From contig NZ_JAKWJQ010000008.1 of assembly GCF_022761015.1 (NCBI RefSeq), positions 62,001-126,000 of the forward strand: a stretch of DNA of 64,000 nucleotides. Reading direction: 5' to 3'. Within the stretch, counting starts at the first letter, position 1, and each line of letters opens with the position of its first letter. Made by a program: the position numbers and the translations under genes. The notes beneath the pieces are model-generated. The model made no database searches. It had not been told where the DNA came from and saw nothing but the letters and a program-made list of their open reading frames with translations. The stretch is from Humibacter sp. RRB41 (GTDB taxonomy: Bacteria > Actinomycetota > Actinomycetes > Actinomycetales > Microbacteriaceae). This document shows positions 40,397-48,711 of the stretch, one piece after another.

Positions 40397-40776
40397 GAGG
40401 CAAGGCCCTTCTGCGGCGCGGTGGTCGCTGACGCGAGTTGGTCGTTCAGGTTGAAGATTTCGGGGATGCGGGTGAAGCCCTGGTCGGGGCGACCGTCGAG
40501 GCCGGCGAAGAACGGGGCCATCTCGGTTTCCCAGCGTGCTGCGACCTCGGAGGTGGCGAGATAGTCCTCTGATGCCTGAAGATCGGCGGTCTCGAAATAG
40601 CCGATCAGCTGCCCGTCATCGCGCAGGAAGATCGAATAGTTGCGGCGGCCGGATGCCTCGATCTCACGCAACATCTCCGGCCAGACGGCCGCGTGCCGTT
40701 CGCGATACGCCTCGAGCCGGTCGGTGCGCACGTGCAGCGTGAAGCAGACGCGCGTCGTGTGATCTGTTGAAGTCAT
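40393..40776 (-). CDS. rhaM: L-rhamnose mutarotase
   Basis: A 127-residue RhaM/RhaU-type mutarotase, somewhat longer than the usual 104 because of a C-terminal tail (from about 103). It interconverts alpha and beta L-rhamnose so that the isomerase receives the right anomer. Diagnostic residues are YRERHAAVWPEML, SIFLRDDGQLIGYFE and WETEMAPFF. It is the first gene of the operon; ATG 40776 has AGGAG five bases upstream and a 56-base leader from the predicted start at about 40832. Confidence 0.93.
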   Translation of the reverse strand: MTSTDHTTRVCFTLHVRTDRLEAYRERHAAVWPEMLREIEASGRRNYSIFLRDDGQLIGYFETADLQASEDYLATSEVAARWETEMAPFFAGLDGRPDQGFTRIPEIFNLNDQLASATTAPQKGLAS

Positions 40777-40820
40777 GCCCGCTCCTGGTCCGCGCCGTCA
40801 CCGGTCGGGAAACTCTGCCC

Positions 40821-40867
40821 TGAATCGTTTCATTGATCAGGTTAGGTTCGGCAGTATGCGATGTCAA
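40821..40867 (-). promoter_or_regulatory. Promoter and LacI-type operator of the rha operon
   Basis: Minus strand: TTGACA (40862-40867), 17-base spacer, TAACCT (40839-40844). The operator TGAATCGTTTCA (40821-40832) begins at the predicted start. This is the clearest promoter in the window. Confidence 0.75.
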
Positions 40868-40990
40868 GTTCGCTCGCCGAGGCCGGCTCGACCCTCCTCC
40901 AGGCAGTGAGTGAACCCGGTCTCGAAGTCGGTGATGGCCTCTCTAGGATGTAATGACCGAGGGCGGGGTGAGCGCCGGAAAGGCGGGAAC

Positions 40991-41998
40991 GTGACGGGGC
41001 CGGTCGGAATACGCGAGGTCGCTGAACGCGCCGGAGTATCGGTCGGCACGGTCTCGAACGTGCTGAACAAGCCGGACATCGTGTCCAAGCGCACTCTGGC
41101 CAAAGTGCTGCAGGTCATCGACGATCTCGGCTTCGTGCGCAATGACCTGGCCCGCCAATTGAAGATGGGGGGTGGCACGACACTCGGAATGATCGTCTTG
41201 AATGTCGCGAACCCGTTCTTCGCGGAACTCGCGCATGCGAGCGAGGCCGCAGCCGAGCAGCTCGGCTACACGGTCGTGCTCGGTAGCAGCGACCAACTGG
41301 CCGGACGCGAGGATCGCTACATCGATCTCTTCGAGGAGCAGCGCGTGCGAGGCATGTTGATCGCCCCGTTGGAGGGAACAACGCAGCGGATGCGCCGCTT
41401 GCGCCAGCGCGGAATGCCTCTCGTGCTCTTCGACATCCGGGGGGATGGCGGCGACTTCTGCTCGGTGGCCATGGACGGTGACGCGGGCGGATACCTGGCG
41501 GCGACTCACCTCGTGCAGCAGGGCAAGCGGTACATCGCGTTCCTCGGCGGGCCGCTGCACCAGGTGCAGGACCGCTGGGTCGGCGCACTGCGTGCGTGCG
41601 CAGAAACCTCCGGTGTGAAGCTGACGCACATCGACACGGTCGATCAGACCATCGCCGATGGCAACGCGGCAGGAGATGAGTTGGCGAGGATGCCGGCCGC
41701 CGAGCGCCCGGATGCGGTGTTCGCCGCGAACGATCTGCTGGCGCTCGGGCTCATGCAGTCGCTCGTTCGCGCCGGCATCAGGTTGCCGCACGATATCGCC
41801 ATCGTCGGCTATGACGACATCGACTATGCGGCGTCGGCGATCGTGCCGCTGTCAACGATTCGGCAGCCACAGCGCGAGCTCGCCCGTGAGGCTATCCGGC
41901 TCGTGCTCGACGAGGCAGCGGACCCCTCAGGGCACCAGCACGAGCACCTGCGTCTGCCTCCGGAACTCGTGGTCCGCGAGAGCTCGAAGTCGACCTGA
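40991..41998 (+). CDS. LacI-family regulator 2 of the rhamnose locus
   Basis: A 335-residue LacI regulator divergent from the rha operon. HTH: GIREVAERAGVSVGTVSNVLNKPDIV; ligand domain: NVANPFFAELAHASEAAAEQLGY, LFEEQRVRGMLIAPLEG, FAANDLLALGLMQSL, VGYDDIDYAASAIVPLSTIRQP. GTG 40991 is the start that places the HTH first; the longer frame to 40910 is rejected. It is closely similar to regulators 1 and 3. It is the best candidate for the repressor of rhaM-rhaB, with rhamnose or a phosphorylated intermediate as inducer (inference). Confidence 0.9.
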   Translation: MTGPVGIREVAERAGVSVGTVSNVLNKPDIVSKRTLAKVLQVIDDLGFVRNDLARQLKMGGGTTLGMIVLNVANPFFAELAHASEAAAEQLGYTVVLGSSDQLAGREDRYIDLFEEQRVRGMLIAPLEGTTQRMRRLRQRGMPLVLFDIRGDGGDFCSVAMDGDAGGYLAATHLVQQGKRYIAFLGGPLHQVQDRWVGALRACAETSGVKLTHIDTVDQTIADGNAAGDELARMPAAERPDAVFAANDLLALGLMQSLVRAGIRLPHDIAIVGYDDIDYAASAIVPLSTIRQPQRELAREAIRLVLDEAADPSGHQHEHLRLPPELVVRESSKST

Positions 41999-42032
41999 GG
42001 CAGGGAGACCCTCGTTCACCGGCCGCGATCGA

Positions 42033-45000
42033 TCACCACGTGCGTTCGAGGGTGCTGTACCCGACTTCGCCGAGATGGAACGAGGGCGCGGCGGTGGAGT
42101 CCGCAGCGCGGGTCGGCTCGTCATCGCCGGAGTAGCGGATGCCCGCTTCGATCGCCACCACAGCCGACCGGGGCGCCCAGTCGGCGATGTCGATCGAGAC
42201 GCGGTTCCAGCCCGCCGGCCAGAATCGCCCTGTCGCCTCCACGGACGAGCCGTCGACGGCGTGCAGCACGATGACGGTGTCGACGGGGCCCCCCGTCGGG
42301 TCTGCACAGAGGTCCACCATCGCGTACGCGAACCGCGCCCGTGTGAGATCGAGCGGAGCGTCGAACTCGATGCGTGCCAGCGGCACGAGAGCGGCGCGCG
42401 GTGCTGCGGCGGTCACATGCAGCACGGGTCCCGGCAGCTGCGCGTGCGGCACAGGCATGCAATGGATGCCGTCGGCGAGCACGTCGACGTATGCTCCGCC
42501 CGCGCTGCACCTGCCCGCCGCAACGGCGACGGCGAGCAGATCGATGCCGCCGTCGACATCCGTGGACACCTGAGCCGACGACGGCGGGTGCCAGGGAGCC
42601 GCTCTTTCGGCGGGCCGCGACGGGATGGTCGTCGGCCAGGCGATGTCGTATTCGTGACGGCCGGGGCCCGCCGGTCGAGGCCCGGACCCGGGTAGCACGA
42701 CGATCGCCTCCGATCCGACCGGAACCGCAACGGTGACCGCTGCGCGGTCTGCCTTACGTCGGTACTCGACGTGCACCGTGCCTCGGATCGTCTCGGTGTC
42801 GAGCGTGAGAGAGTCGATGCCGGCGACGAACTGGGGAGCGACCTCGAACCGGGTGTAGCCGGGAGCGATCGGCCGAACACCCGCCAGATGCTGCCAGGCC
42901 CAGGTGGCGAACGCGCCGCCGAGCCCGACGTGATCGAGCGATCCGGTGCCCGTGTTGTTCGGGTCGATCCACCAGCACTCCCACAGGGTTCCCGGCCCGT
43001 GGTCGACCATCGCTCCGATTCCGGGCTCCGCACGCTGCTGGAGGATGTCGAAAAGCACCCCCGAGCGACCGGTTCGGGCGAGAGAGAGCACGACGCTCCT
43101 GGTCGTGGCGAAACCCGACGACACCCGGTTGCCTCTCGCGCGAATGTCCGCCTCGATGCGAGCAGCAGCCGACTCCACCTCGTCGCCTGTGAGGATGCCG
43201 GCCTCGATGGCGCAGCCATACGAACCCTGGGAGCCGTTGCCGAAGGTGCCACGCGCCTCGTCGAAGAAAGCGTGACGTGCCGCTGCCTGCAACTCATCCA
43301 CCTGTAGGCGGCGGACGGAGGCCGCTGTGGGATCTCCGACGGCGTCCTCGAGATCCGCCAACACCAGCAGGCAGTCGATCGCGGCCGCAGTGTGGTGAAT
43401 CGGCGGCGGCGTCTGCTCCAGGGCGAGCCAGTCGCTCCCGTAGCTGATCGGCGCGCGTGAAACGACGCCCGCGACGTCTCGCGCCGCGAGCTGGAAGTCC
43501 GCCCAGCGGCGCAGAGTCGGCAGGTTCTCATCGACGACGCGTCGGTCGCCGTAGTGATTCCAGTGATTCATCAGCACCCGCTGCAGCGCTGCTCCCCACA
43601 CCGGATCGGCCGGAATCCGCTCACTGCGCAGGTCGGGCGTGATCGCAGGGATCGATCCGTCGGCCTGCTGGCTGGTGCGCATGTCGGCCAGCCATTTGCG
43701 AAAGAACGCCTCGGTGTCGAATGCGGCGAATTCGAACTCGGTCGCCGCCGCCGTGTCGCCGGTCCACCCGGATTGTTCCCGGGTCGGGCAGTCCTCCGGG
43801 ATGCCGTGCACGTTGTTCAGCACGGTGCGCGGCGCACGCTGGATCAGCCGGTTGACCTGGTCGTCGTCGGTCTCGAAGCGGCTGATGAGCGACAGGTCGG
43901 TGTGATGGGTGCGCACTCGCATCCGTATCGACGCATCGTCGGGAAGCCCCTGCACTTCGACGTAACGGAACCCGTGGTACGCGAACCATGGCGTGCAGCG
44001 CTGACCCGGCAACCCGGTCGTCAGATACTCGACGGCCTGTCTCACGCGACCGTGATCGAACGGCATCGTCAGATTGGTGGTGTCGAGCCGTCCTGTCGCG
44101 TCGAGGTGCTCGCCGTGCACGACTCTGATCGTGAGCCCGGGAGTCACTGCTGAAGAGAGTTCGAGGTCGGAACGGCCGGCGATGTTCACTCCGACGTCGA
44201 AGATCCTGGCATCGCCGACGCGGCCGACCTCGACGGGGTGGATCTCGAAAACGTCGTGCAGGGCGGGCGTCGGATCCGGCTGCACATCGCGCGGCGCTTC
44301 GTCGGGTGAGTCGGGATGATCGACGGGCGTGATGACGCGGAGTTCCGGTGAGGGCGAGAACCTCTCCGGCGCAAGGGTAGGTTCGTGCCGCTCCAGGTAG
44401 AAAGGCTCCTCGACGGTCACCTCGCTCGGCGCCACGCGCATCCCGCCGCCTGTGCCGACGTGCAAGCGAGTGCCGTCCGCCTGTTCGATCACAACCTCGG
44501 CGAGCACTCGCGGGTGCAGTCCCGTGCGTTCCCACTCTCCGCGGGCGAGCGTCAGGTCGAGGTTGTTGTCTCCGGCCCTGCAGGCATCGGTGATCTCGTA
44601 GCTGCGGTACAGAGACCGTACGTAGTCGGTGCGAGTGGCATCCGTCGCCTCGGCGTTGATGGGAAGGTTGTTCACCGCGGCACGCACGAGCCCCTGCGCC
44701 GTGATGTGCAAACTGGCCCGTACGGGAGGCGTGTCGAGTGCGAACGGTACGCGCAGGACGGCCTTCGCCGGGTGCGAGACCCACTCGCCATGCCAGTCCT
44801 CGGGGGCCAGTGGGCCCGTCGTCAATGATGCCGGTTCGGCCCAATCGCTCCACTCGCCGTGCTCGTCGAGCACGCGGACCGTCCAGTGCCATGCACCGAA
44901 GGGTTCGAGATCGAAGGGGAGCACCAGTGCGTTGTCGCTCGAGTCCTCACGGATGTCGGCTAGCAGGTCCGCGTCGGTTCCTCGCGGATCGACACTATCG

Positions 45001-45179
45001 ACCGCGATCCGCAACTCGAACCCGCATTGCCGCCTGCCCTGCCAGGAGGCGGGAACGGTCCAACTCAGCCGGGGACGCTCGCCGACCGTGGCGATGAAGC
45101 GCGTTCCCGTCCGTGGGTGCGTTTCTCGGCCGTCGGCTCGGAGTCTGATCGGCCCGATCGATTTGCCGAAGGGACTCAT
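42033..45179 (-). CDS. GH78 alpha-L-rhamnosidase (paralogue B)
   Basis: A 1048-residue cytoplasmic GH78-like enzyme, full-length paralogue of the 30457-33660 product: same LHITAQGLVRAAVNN, same GIPEDCPTREQSGWTGD catalytic cluster, same WLALEQTPPPIHHT, LWECWWIDPNNTGTGSLDHVGLG and terminal HLGEVGYSTLERTW. The C-terminal module of about 200 residues after the catalytic domain is shared only by these two. It is divergent from the second ABC importer; ATG 45179 has AAGGAA upstream. The two copies may cut different rhamnosides. Confidence 0.9.
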   Translation of the reverse strand: MSPFGKSIGPIRLRADGRETHPRTGTRFIATVGERPRLSWTVPASWQGRRQCGFELRIAVDSVDPRGTDADLLADIREDSSDNALVLPFDLEPFGAWHWTVRVLDEHGEWSDWAEPASLTTGPLAPEDWHGEWVSHPAKAVLRVPFALDTPPVRASLHITAQGLVRAAVNNLPINAEATDATRTDYVRSLYRSYEITDACRAGDNNLDLTLARGEWERTGLHPRVLAEVVIEQADGTRLHVGTGGGMRVAPSEVTVEEPFYLERHEPTLAPERFSPSPELRVITPVDHPDSPDEAPRDVQPDPTPALHDVFEIHPVEVGRVGDARIFDVGVNIAGRSDLELSSAVTPGLTIRVVHGEHLDATGRLDTTNLTMPFDHGRVRQAVEYLTTGLPGQRCTPWFAYHGFRYVEVQGLPDDASIRMRVRTHHTDLSLISRFETDDDQVNRLIQRAPRTVLNNVHGIPEDCPTREQSGWTGDTAAATEFEFAAFDTEAFFRKWLADMRTSQQADGSIPAITPDLRSERIPADPVWGAALQRVLMNHWNHYGDRRVVDENLPTLRRWADFQLAARDVAGVVSRAPISYGSDWLALEQTPPPIHHTAAAIDCLLVLADLEDAVGDPTAASVRRLQVDELQAAARHAFFDEARGTFGNGSQGSYGCAIEAGILTGDEVESAAARIEADIRARGNRVSSGFATTRSVVLSLARTGRSGVLFDILQQRAEPGIGAMVDHGPGTLWECWWIDPNNTGTGSLDHVGLGGAFATWAWQHLAGVRPIAPGYTRFEVAPQFVAGIDSLTLDTETIRGTVHVEYRRKADRAAVTVAVPVGSEAIVVLPGSGPRPAGPGRHEYDIAWPTTIPSRPAERAAPWHPPSSAQVSTDVDGGIDLLAVAVAAGRCSAGGAYVDVLADGIHCMPVPHAQLPGPVLHVTAAAPRAALVPLARIEFDAPLDLTRARFAYAMVDLCADPTGGPVDTVIVLHAVDGSSVEATGRFWPAGWNRVSIDIADWAPRSAVVAIEAGIRYSGDDEPTRAADSTAAPSFHLGEVGYSTLERTW

Positions 45180-45276
45180 GTTCCGACTTCCTTGCGCGCG
45201 GTACCGTCGCGCTGCACGCGACGCTCGACAATCGGCGATCTTCGACCGCCGTCGGCATCGGGGCGAGGTACGAGTC

Positions 45277-45288
45277 TGAAACGTATCA
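45277..45288 (-). promoter_or_regulatory. LacI-type operator of GH78 paralogue B
   Basis: TGAAACGTATCA, identical to the site before GH78 paralogue A (33683-33694). It lies 97 bases upstream of the ATG. Confidence 0.6.
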
Positions 45289-45385
45289 TGTCGATCGAAC
45301 GGCCAAGGTCGTCCGCAGGGGGTGCGATAGCCTTGCCCGGCCGGGGACTCAGTGCGGCAAAGGCGGGGTGTCCGTCGCTAGCCAC

Positions 45386-45430
45386 TTGACAACATCCTTC
45401 TCTCGGCAGATCATTGCATGAAAGGTTTCA
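45386..45430 (+). promoter_or_regulatory. Promoter and LacI-type operator of ABC importer 2
   Basis: TTGACA (45386-45391), 17-base spacer, GATCAT (45409-45414), and operator TGAAAGGTTTCA (45419-45430) over the predicted start. Same layout as at the rha operon. Confidence 0.65.
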
Positions 45431-45508
45431 ATTTTGACGTCACGACACACCGCGTCTCGCGTCGGAAGAACCATCCTGCACGAATCACAGAGGAAAGGAA
45501 AGCGGACA

Positions 45509-46855
45509 ATGACGTCACGTACACCACGGACGCGCCGCAAATGGGTCGCCGCCCTAGCTGTTGCGGCCATCATCCCCATGCTCGCCGCCTGCGCGGGCAA
45601 CGCCAAGGCCGATGGATCGGCCGGCACGGTCGATGGGAGCACGATCGTTCTTCAAACGGTGAACTCGCTTCAGCCGCAGTTTCAGAAGTACGCGGACGCG
45701 TACATGAAGAAATATCCGAAACGCAAGGTCGAGGTGCGGGCGTCGACCGATGACGGCGCCAAGTACGCCCAGCAACTCGCCACGGCGCGTATCAGCGGCC
45801 AGCTTCCCGACGTGTTCTTCAACGTCGACTACCTTGCCGACACCCTGGCGAAGGCGAACGTGCCACTCGACCTTGCGTCCGGGATCAAGGACGGCAAGCT
45901 CGGTTCGTTGAGGATCAAGGACTTCGCGGCTCCGTTCGTCGGACAGTACCGGCCGATCAGCAATCCAGACGAGGTGACCGGGCTGCCGGTGAGCGCCGAT
46001 TCGGTCGGGCTCTACTGGAACAAGACCCTCTTCGACAAGTACGGCGTCACCGAGTATCCGAAGGCCGACTGGACCTGGGACGACATGCTCCGGGTGGCGA
46101 AGGAGATTCAGGACAAGAGCGGTGGGAAGGTGTACGGGCTCGGATCGCCATTGCAGGACGGCAGTAACCAGCTCGTTTTCGGCCCGGTGCTCAGGGCCTT
46201 CGGCGCGGATGTCTATAACGGCAAGACAGGCAAGTCCGACATCGGAAGCCCCGACGCGATCAAGGCCTGGAAGCTTCTGATCAGCGCGTACGGAACCTCG
46301 TCTAACCCCTATTCGGCCAACGCGAACGATCCGGCCCTGGCATTCTCCGCAGGAAACGTCGCCATGGGGATCGGATCGAGAGCAGCGATTCCCGGAACGC
46401 AGGCGGCGCTGAAGGACGAATGGAACGTGCAGTCGATGCCGACCATCAATGGCAAGTCGACAGCGGGCGGCGGTTCGTATGGACTCTCGATCTCGCAGAC
46501 GAGCAAGCAGCAGGATGCTGCATGGGCGTTCTTGAAGTGGTTCTACAGTGACGCCGGCATGGCGGTCGCGCAGAAGGTCGGCGGCGTCATTCCGCCGACC
46601 AACGACGGGATCGACAACGGAAGCTGGAAGGACACAGGCGGCAAGCCACCTGCGAACATCGCGATCTTCGGACACTCTGCACGCACTGCAGTTTTGCTCA
46701 CGCAGATGCCTGGTTCGTCCGGCACGGTTCTGACGCAGGCGACCGTCAAGGCGACGCAGGAGGTCGTGCTGCAGCACGTCTCGGTCGAGAAGGCCTTCCA
46801 GCAGGCGCAAGACACGGTCAACGCGCAACTCGCCAAGGACTTCAAGAAGAAGTAG
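45509..46855 (+). CDS. Sugar ABC transporter substrate-binding lipoprotein
   Basis: A 448-residue family 1 binding lipoprotein. Lipobox LAAC puts the lipid on Cys28; then TIVLQTVNSLQPQFQKYADAYMKKYPKRKVEV, GLPVSADSVGLYWNKTLFDKYGV, and SQTSKQQDAAWAFLKWF. ATG 45509 follows AAAGGAAAG; the frame extends back to 45434, close behind the operator, but would give an impossible signal peptide. It is first gene of the importer, followed by two permeases and a GH78 gene on one strand. The cargo is probably rhamnosylated oligosaccharide. Confidence 0.9.
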   Translation: MTSRTPRTRRKWVAALAVAAIIPMLAACAGNAKADGSAGTVDGSTIVLQTVNSLQPQFQKYADAYMKKYPKRKVEVRASTDDGAKYAQQLATARISGQLPDVFFNVDYLADTLAKANVPLDLASGIKDGKLGSLRIKDFAAPFVGQYRPISNPDEVTGLPVSADSVGLYWNKTLFDKYGVTEYPKADWTWDDMLRVAKEIQDKSGGKVYGLGSPLQDGSNQLVFGPVLRAFGADVYNGKTGKSDIGSPDAIKAWKLLISAYGTSSNPYSANANDPALAFSAGNVAMGIGSRAAIPGTQAALKDEWNVQSMPTINGKSTAGGGSYGLSISQTSKQQDAAWAFLKWFYSDAGMAVAQKVGGVIPPTNDGIDNGSWKDTGGKPPANIAIFGHSARTAVLLTQMPGSSGTVLTQATVKATQEVVLQHVSVEKAFQQAQDTVNAQLAKDFKKK

Positions 46856-46936
46856 GCCGAGCTCACCATGACCGCGGTGCGGCGCCTGACGTCGCGCCGC
46901 GGTCGTTCACCTTCACAGCAACAACGGAGTCAGTTT

Positions 46937-47887
46937 GTGACGACATCCACCACGCCCGCCGTCGACGTGACCACCGGCAGGCCGGAGAAAACGGCGCCAT
47001 CCGCGGGGAGGCGAAGCAAGCGGGTCGACGCCATCACGGCCACCGCGTTCGTCACGCCTGCGTTGATCGGCTTCATTCTTTTCGTGATCATTCCGGCCCT
47101 CGGTGGCCTTGCCCTGTCATTCTTCCAATGGGATCTGTTCAGTCCTCCCCAGTTCGTCGGACTCGACAACATCGTGCGGCTCTTCACCGATCCCGACATG
47201 TGGCATGCCCTCGGGGTGACTGCGCTCTTCGTCATCATGGGCGTGATCCCGACCGTGGTCCTCGGGTTCCTGCTCGCGGTGCTGGTCAACACCAAGCTTC
47301 CCGGCATCTCGGTTCTGAGAGTGTTCTACTTCGCCCCGATGATCGCCTCCGCAGCCGTCGCGTCCGTGATCTGGGCGGCGTTGTACGATCCGCGTTTCGG
47401 CCTGGTGAACCAAGCCCTGAGCTGGGTCGGCATCAACGGGCCGGCGTGGCTATCCGACACCACCTGGGCTCGTCCGGCGCTGGTGATCATGATGATCTGG
47501 GGCGCACTGCCCATCGTGATCATCCTTTATCTCGGCGGGCTGCAGCGGGTGTCGGACGACATCTATGCCGCGGCATCGCTCGACGGTGCCGGCGCGTGGC
47601 GACAGCTGTGGTCGATGACCTGGCCGAACGTGTGGCCGACGACGCTGCTGGTGACGGTGCTGCAGGCGGTCGGTTTCGTCAGCGGGTCGTTCGAGGTGTC
47701 ACTCATCATGACCAACGGAGGCCCGTTGGGCACGACGCAGAGCCTCGCCCTCTATGCGTACAAGGTTGCGTTCTCCGACCGGGACATCGGATACGCGAGC
47801 GCGCTCTCGCTCTTCCAGCTCGTGCTGTTGGGGGCGATCGTGCTGCTCGTGCGGCTGCTGGTGCGCATTCGAAAGGCCTATTCCTGA
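46937..47887 (+). CDS. Sugar ABC transporter permease (MalF-like)
   Basis: A 316-residue permease with six helices, beginning after a basic stretch (GRRSKRVDA). EAA loop: RVSDDIYAAASLDGAGAWRQLWSMTWPNV. GTG 46937 is preferred because GGAG lies eight bases upstream; an ATG at 46868 would add 23 basic residues and has a poorer site. The stop shares one base with the next start (TGATG). Confidence 0.88.
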   Translation: MTTSTTPAVDVTTGRPEKTAPSAGRRSKRVDAITATAFVTPALIGFILFVIIPALGGLALSFFQWDLFSPPQFVGLDNIVRLFTDPDMWHALGVTALFVIMGVIPTVVLGFLLAVLVNTKLPGISVLRVFYFAPMIASAAVASVIWAALYDPRFGLVNQALSWVGINGPAWLSDTTWARPALVIMMIWGALPIVIILYLGGLQRVSDDIYAAASLDGAGAWRQLWSMTWPNVWPTTLLVTVLQAVGFVSGSFEVSLIMTNGGPLGTTQSLALYAYKVAFSDRDIGYASALSLFQLVLLGAIVLLVRLLVRIRKAYS

Positions 47888-48711
47888 TGAGAACCGTTCT
47901 GTCCAACACGGCGCGCTACGTCGGCATCGTCATCGGCGCCTTCGTCCTCGCCCTGCCGCTGCTGTTCATGGTCTCCGGATCGCTGAAGTCGGCGACCGAG
48001 ATCAACACCTTCCCGCCCAAGCTGCTGCCGACGACACCGGTCTGGCAGAACTTCGCCGACGCGTGGAACTACCTCACCGGCGGGGTGATCGCGAACTCGT
48101 TCGTCTTCGCGATCGGAATCGTCGGATTGCAATTGATCATCTCGCTGCCCGCCGCATTCGCGCTCGCGAAGATCCCGTTCAAATGGACCGGCGTGATCAT
48201 GGCATCCCTTGTCATTCCGATGTTCATTCCGGGCAACCTGACGTTGATTCCGCTCTTCATCGTCACCTTCCAACTCGGCTGGCTGAACTCGTTCGCCGGG
48301 TTGATCATCCCGATGGCCGCGCAATGCGCGTTCGCGATTCTGCTGTTCCGTCAGTTCTTCGTCAGCCTGCCCGGCGGGCTCATCGAGGCGGCGCGCATCG
48401 ACGGCGCGAGTTGGCTGCGTGTGCTGTGGTCGATCGCTCTGCCCCTGTCGCGACCGGCGCTTGCGACCTTCTGCTCTGTCAGCTTCTTGACGGCGTGGAA
48501 CATGTACATCTGGCCGCAGATCGTCGCGCCGGATCCTGCTCACAGGGTCATCAACGTTGCTTTGGCCCCATTGGCGGGTGGAGAGAACTCGCTGATCTCG
48601 CCCTCGGTCGGCCTGGCGGGCGCGGTGATTGCCATGGTGCCCGTGCTGATCGTGTTCATCGTCTTTCAGAAGTGGTACATCAAGGGTGTCGCGGGAACGG
48701 GGCTTGAGTAA
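47887..48711 (+). CDS. Sugar ABC transporter permease (MalG-like)
   Basis: A 274-residue permease. The EAA loop is LPGGLIEAARIDGASWLRVLWSIALPLSRP. Six hydrophobic helices are evident. The ATG overlaps the upstream stop by one base, and the GH78 gene follows directly after its own stop, so all four genes form one tight operon. No ATPase gene is present. Confidence 0.9.
   Translation: MRTVLSNTARYVGIVIGAFVLALPLLFMVSGSLKSATEINTFPPKLLPTTPVWQNFADAWNYLTGGVIANSFVFAIGIVGLQLIISLPAAFALAKIPFKWTGVIMASLVIPMFIPGNLTLIPLFIVTFQLGWLNSFAGLIIPMAAQCAFAILLFRQFFVSLPGGLIEAARIDGASWLRVLWSIALPLSRPALATFCSVSFLTAWNMYIWPQIVAPDPAHRVINVALAPLAGGENSLISPSVGLAGAVIAMVPVLIVFIVFQKWYIKGVAGTGLE

Noticed and set aside
45421-45508. Upstream extension of the binding-protein gene (from 45434)
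   Set aside because: It starts just behind the operator and would put 25 non-hydrophobic residues before the signal peptide. The similar extensions at 28452 and 55523 start inside operators (ATGAAACG) and are false for the same reason.
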